A stretch of DNA of 64,000 nt. It comes from Emiliania huxleyi CCMP1516 (lineage: Eukaryota > Haptophyta > Isochrysidales > Noelaerhabdaceae). The stretch covers positions 91,490 through 155,489 of the forward strand of contig NW_005194814.1 in assembly GCF_000372725.1 (NCBI RefSeq). The letters are read 5' to 3'. Every line of letters begins with the position of its first letter. The first letter of the stretch is position 1. Below are positions 63,545-64,000 of this stretch, one piece after another. Position numbers and translations under genes: made by a program. The notes beneath the pieces are model-generated. The model made no database searches and was not told the DNA's origin. It worked only from the letters and a program-made list of their open reading frames with translations.

Positions 63545-64000
63545 CACGCTGTTTGTTAGCAGAACACGACACAGAGCTCACACAGAATCACAGCGGGAGG
63601 AAAGCGGCGAGTCGCAATTCCAGGGGTCGTTGTGGCGGGCCACCCTGTGCGCTGTGGTCCAGAAAGAAAGGCATGGATCCCAATCTGGGGTCTTTCGACC
63701 GAGTCTGATTTCGCCCTAGATTTCGCCTCGCCGCCTCCCGATGGTGGTAAGCGTAAGGCTGGAGAGCCAAACAAAGCGGCGGAGATGGCGGAGGAGGGCG
63801 GGGGATCGAGGAAAGACTCGCACCGACGACCGACCCTTCAGCTTCACGAACCGAAAGGCTGCACGCCCGGGAAGCACAGTAATTCGGCACACGTTAAACA
63901 CCCCATTCATTTGGCGGCTAGGCGCGGCTCAGGGCCCCGTCCACGTTCCCTCCCACTTGGCGCGTGATGGTGTGGGGATGTCGCCCCCAGGCCAGCCAGG
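63545..64000. other. Window end, no supported gene
   Basis: A 111-codon + frame (63632-63967) has no leader, domain or biased composition. I see no other feature. Confidence 0.4.

Noticed and set aside
63632-63967. 111-codon + ORF near the window end
   Set aside because: Composition is not protein-like and no homology is recognised.

Overview
This is GC-rich nuclear DNA from a photosynthetic eukaryote. The best guess is a haptophyte (Emiliania/Gephyrocapsa, Chrysochromulina or a relative). The clues are a fucoxanthin-chlorophyll type light-harvesting protein with a plastid leader, algal FNT and SMP-30-like proteins, short introns that very often start with GC instead of GT, and long (AC)n and (AG)n microsatellites. 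Taxonomy is inferred from gene content and intron style only.

Layout, left to right: end of an FNT transporter (-, 1-968); a TIR element (1025-2350); an SH3-like/SF1 P-loop gene that runs without an obvious break into an F-box/RCC1 gene (+, 2575-8944); an anoctamin (+, 9255-12277); a hAT-like MITE inside a coding-like fragment; an MgtC-like membrane protein (+, 13449-14585); a TA-flanked TIR element; an MFS transporter (-); cyclase-associated protein CAP (+, 19691-21918); a 762-bp TIR element; an SMP-30-like propeller (-); an LHC/FCP (+, 25917-26933); a repeat-rich stretch; two intronless oxygenase-like genes (-, 29164-30060 and 31379-32662); a low-complexity repeat protein (+); a DUF1772-like membrane protein (-); a rhodanese (-); an unknown secreted or plastid protein (-); a TIR element sitting in an (AG)n tract; Rab1/Ypt1 (+, 41533-43105); a SNAPC1-like subunit (-); an unknown membrane protein (+); an LRR protein (+); a conserved membrane protein (+); a divergent ATP-synthase alpha-like protein (-, 53430-56179); a Cys-rich membrane protein (+); a small protein (+); a NUDIX hydrolase (-); another membrane protein (-); and a 1.1-kb TIR element (62423-63544). 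The genes look like independent single-copy loci, not a functional cluster.

The most striking signal is in the introns. Of 33 introns I could place by protein continuity, 22 have GC-AG ends. At least eleven short ones, mostly 69-76 bp and several exactly 72 bp, are bounded by direct repeats of the exon sequence (8 to about 36 bp), with both splice sites lying in or next to the duplicated AG|GY. Introns in different genes also share internal sequence: a GTCCATGACACG-type tail, or a CCTTCTCGGA-type tail. This is what introner elements (intron-generating transposons that make target-site duplications) should look like, and it would explain the GC donors as recycled target sequence.

Exon limits were placed by hand from reading-frame continuity and family knowledge. 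They are good to the base where given as exact and approximate where stated.
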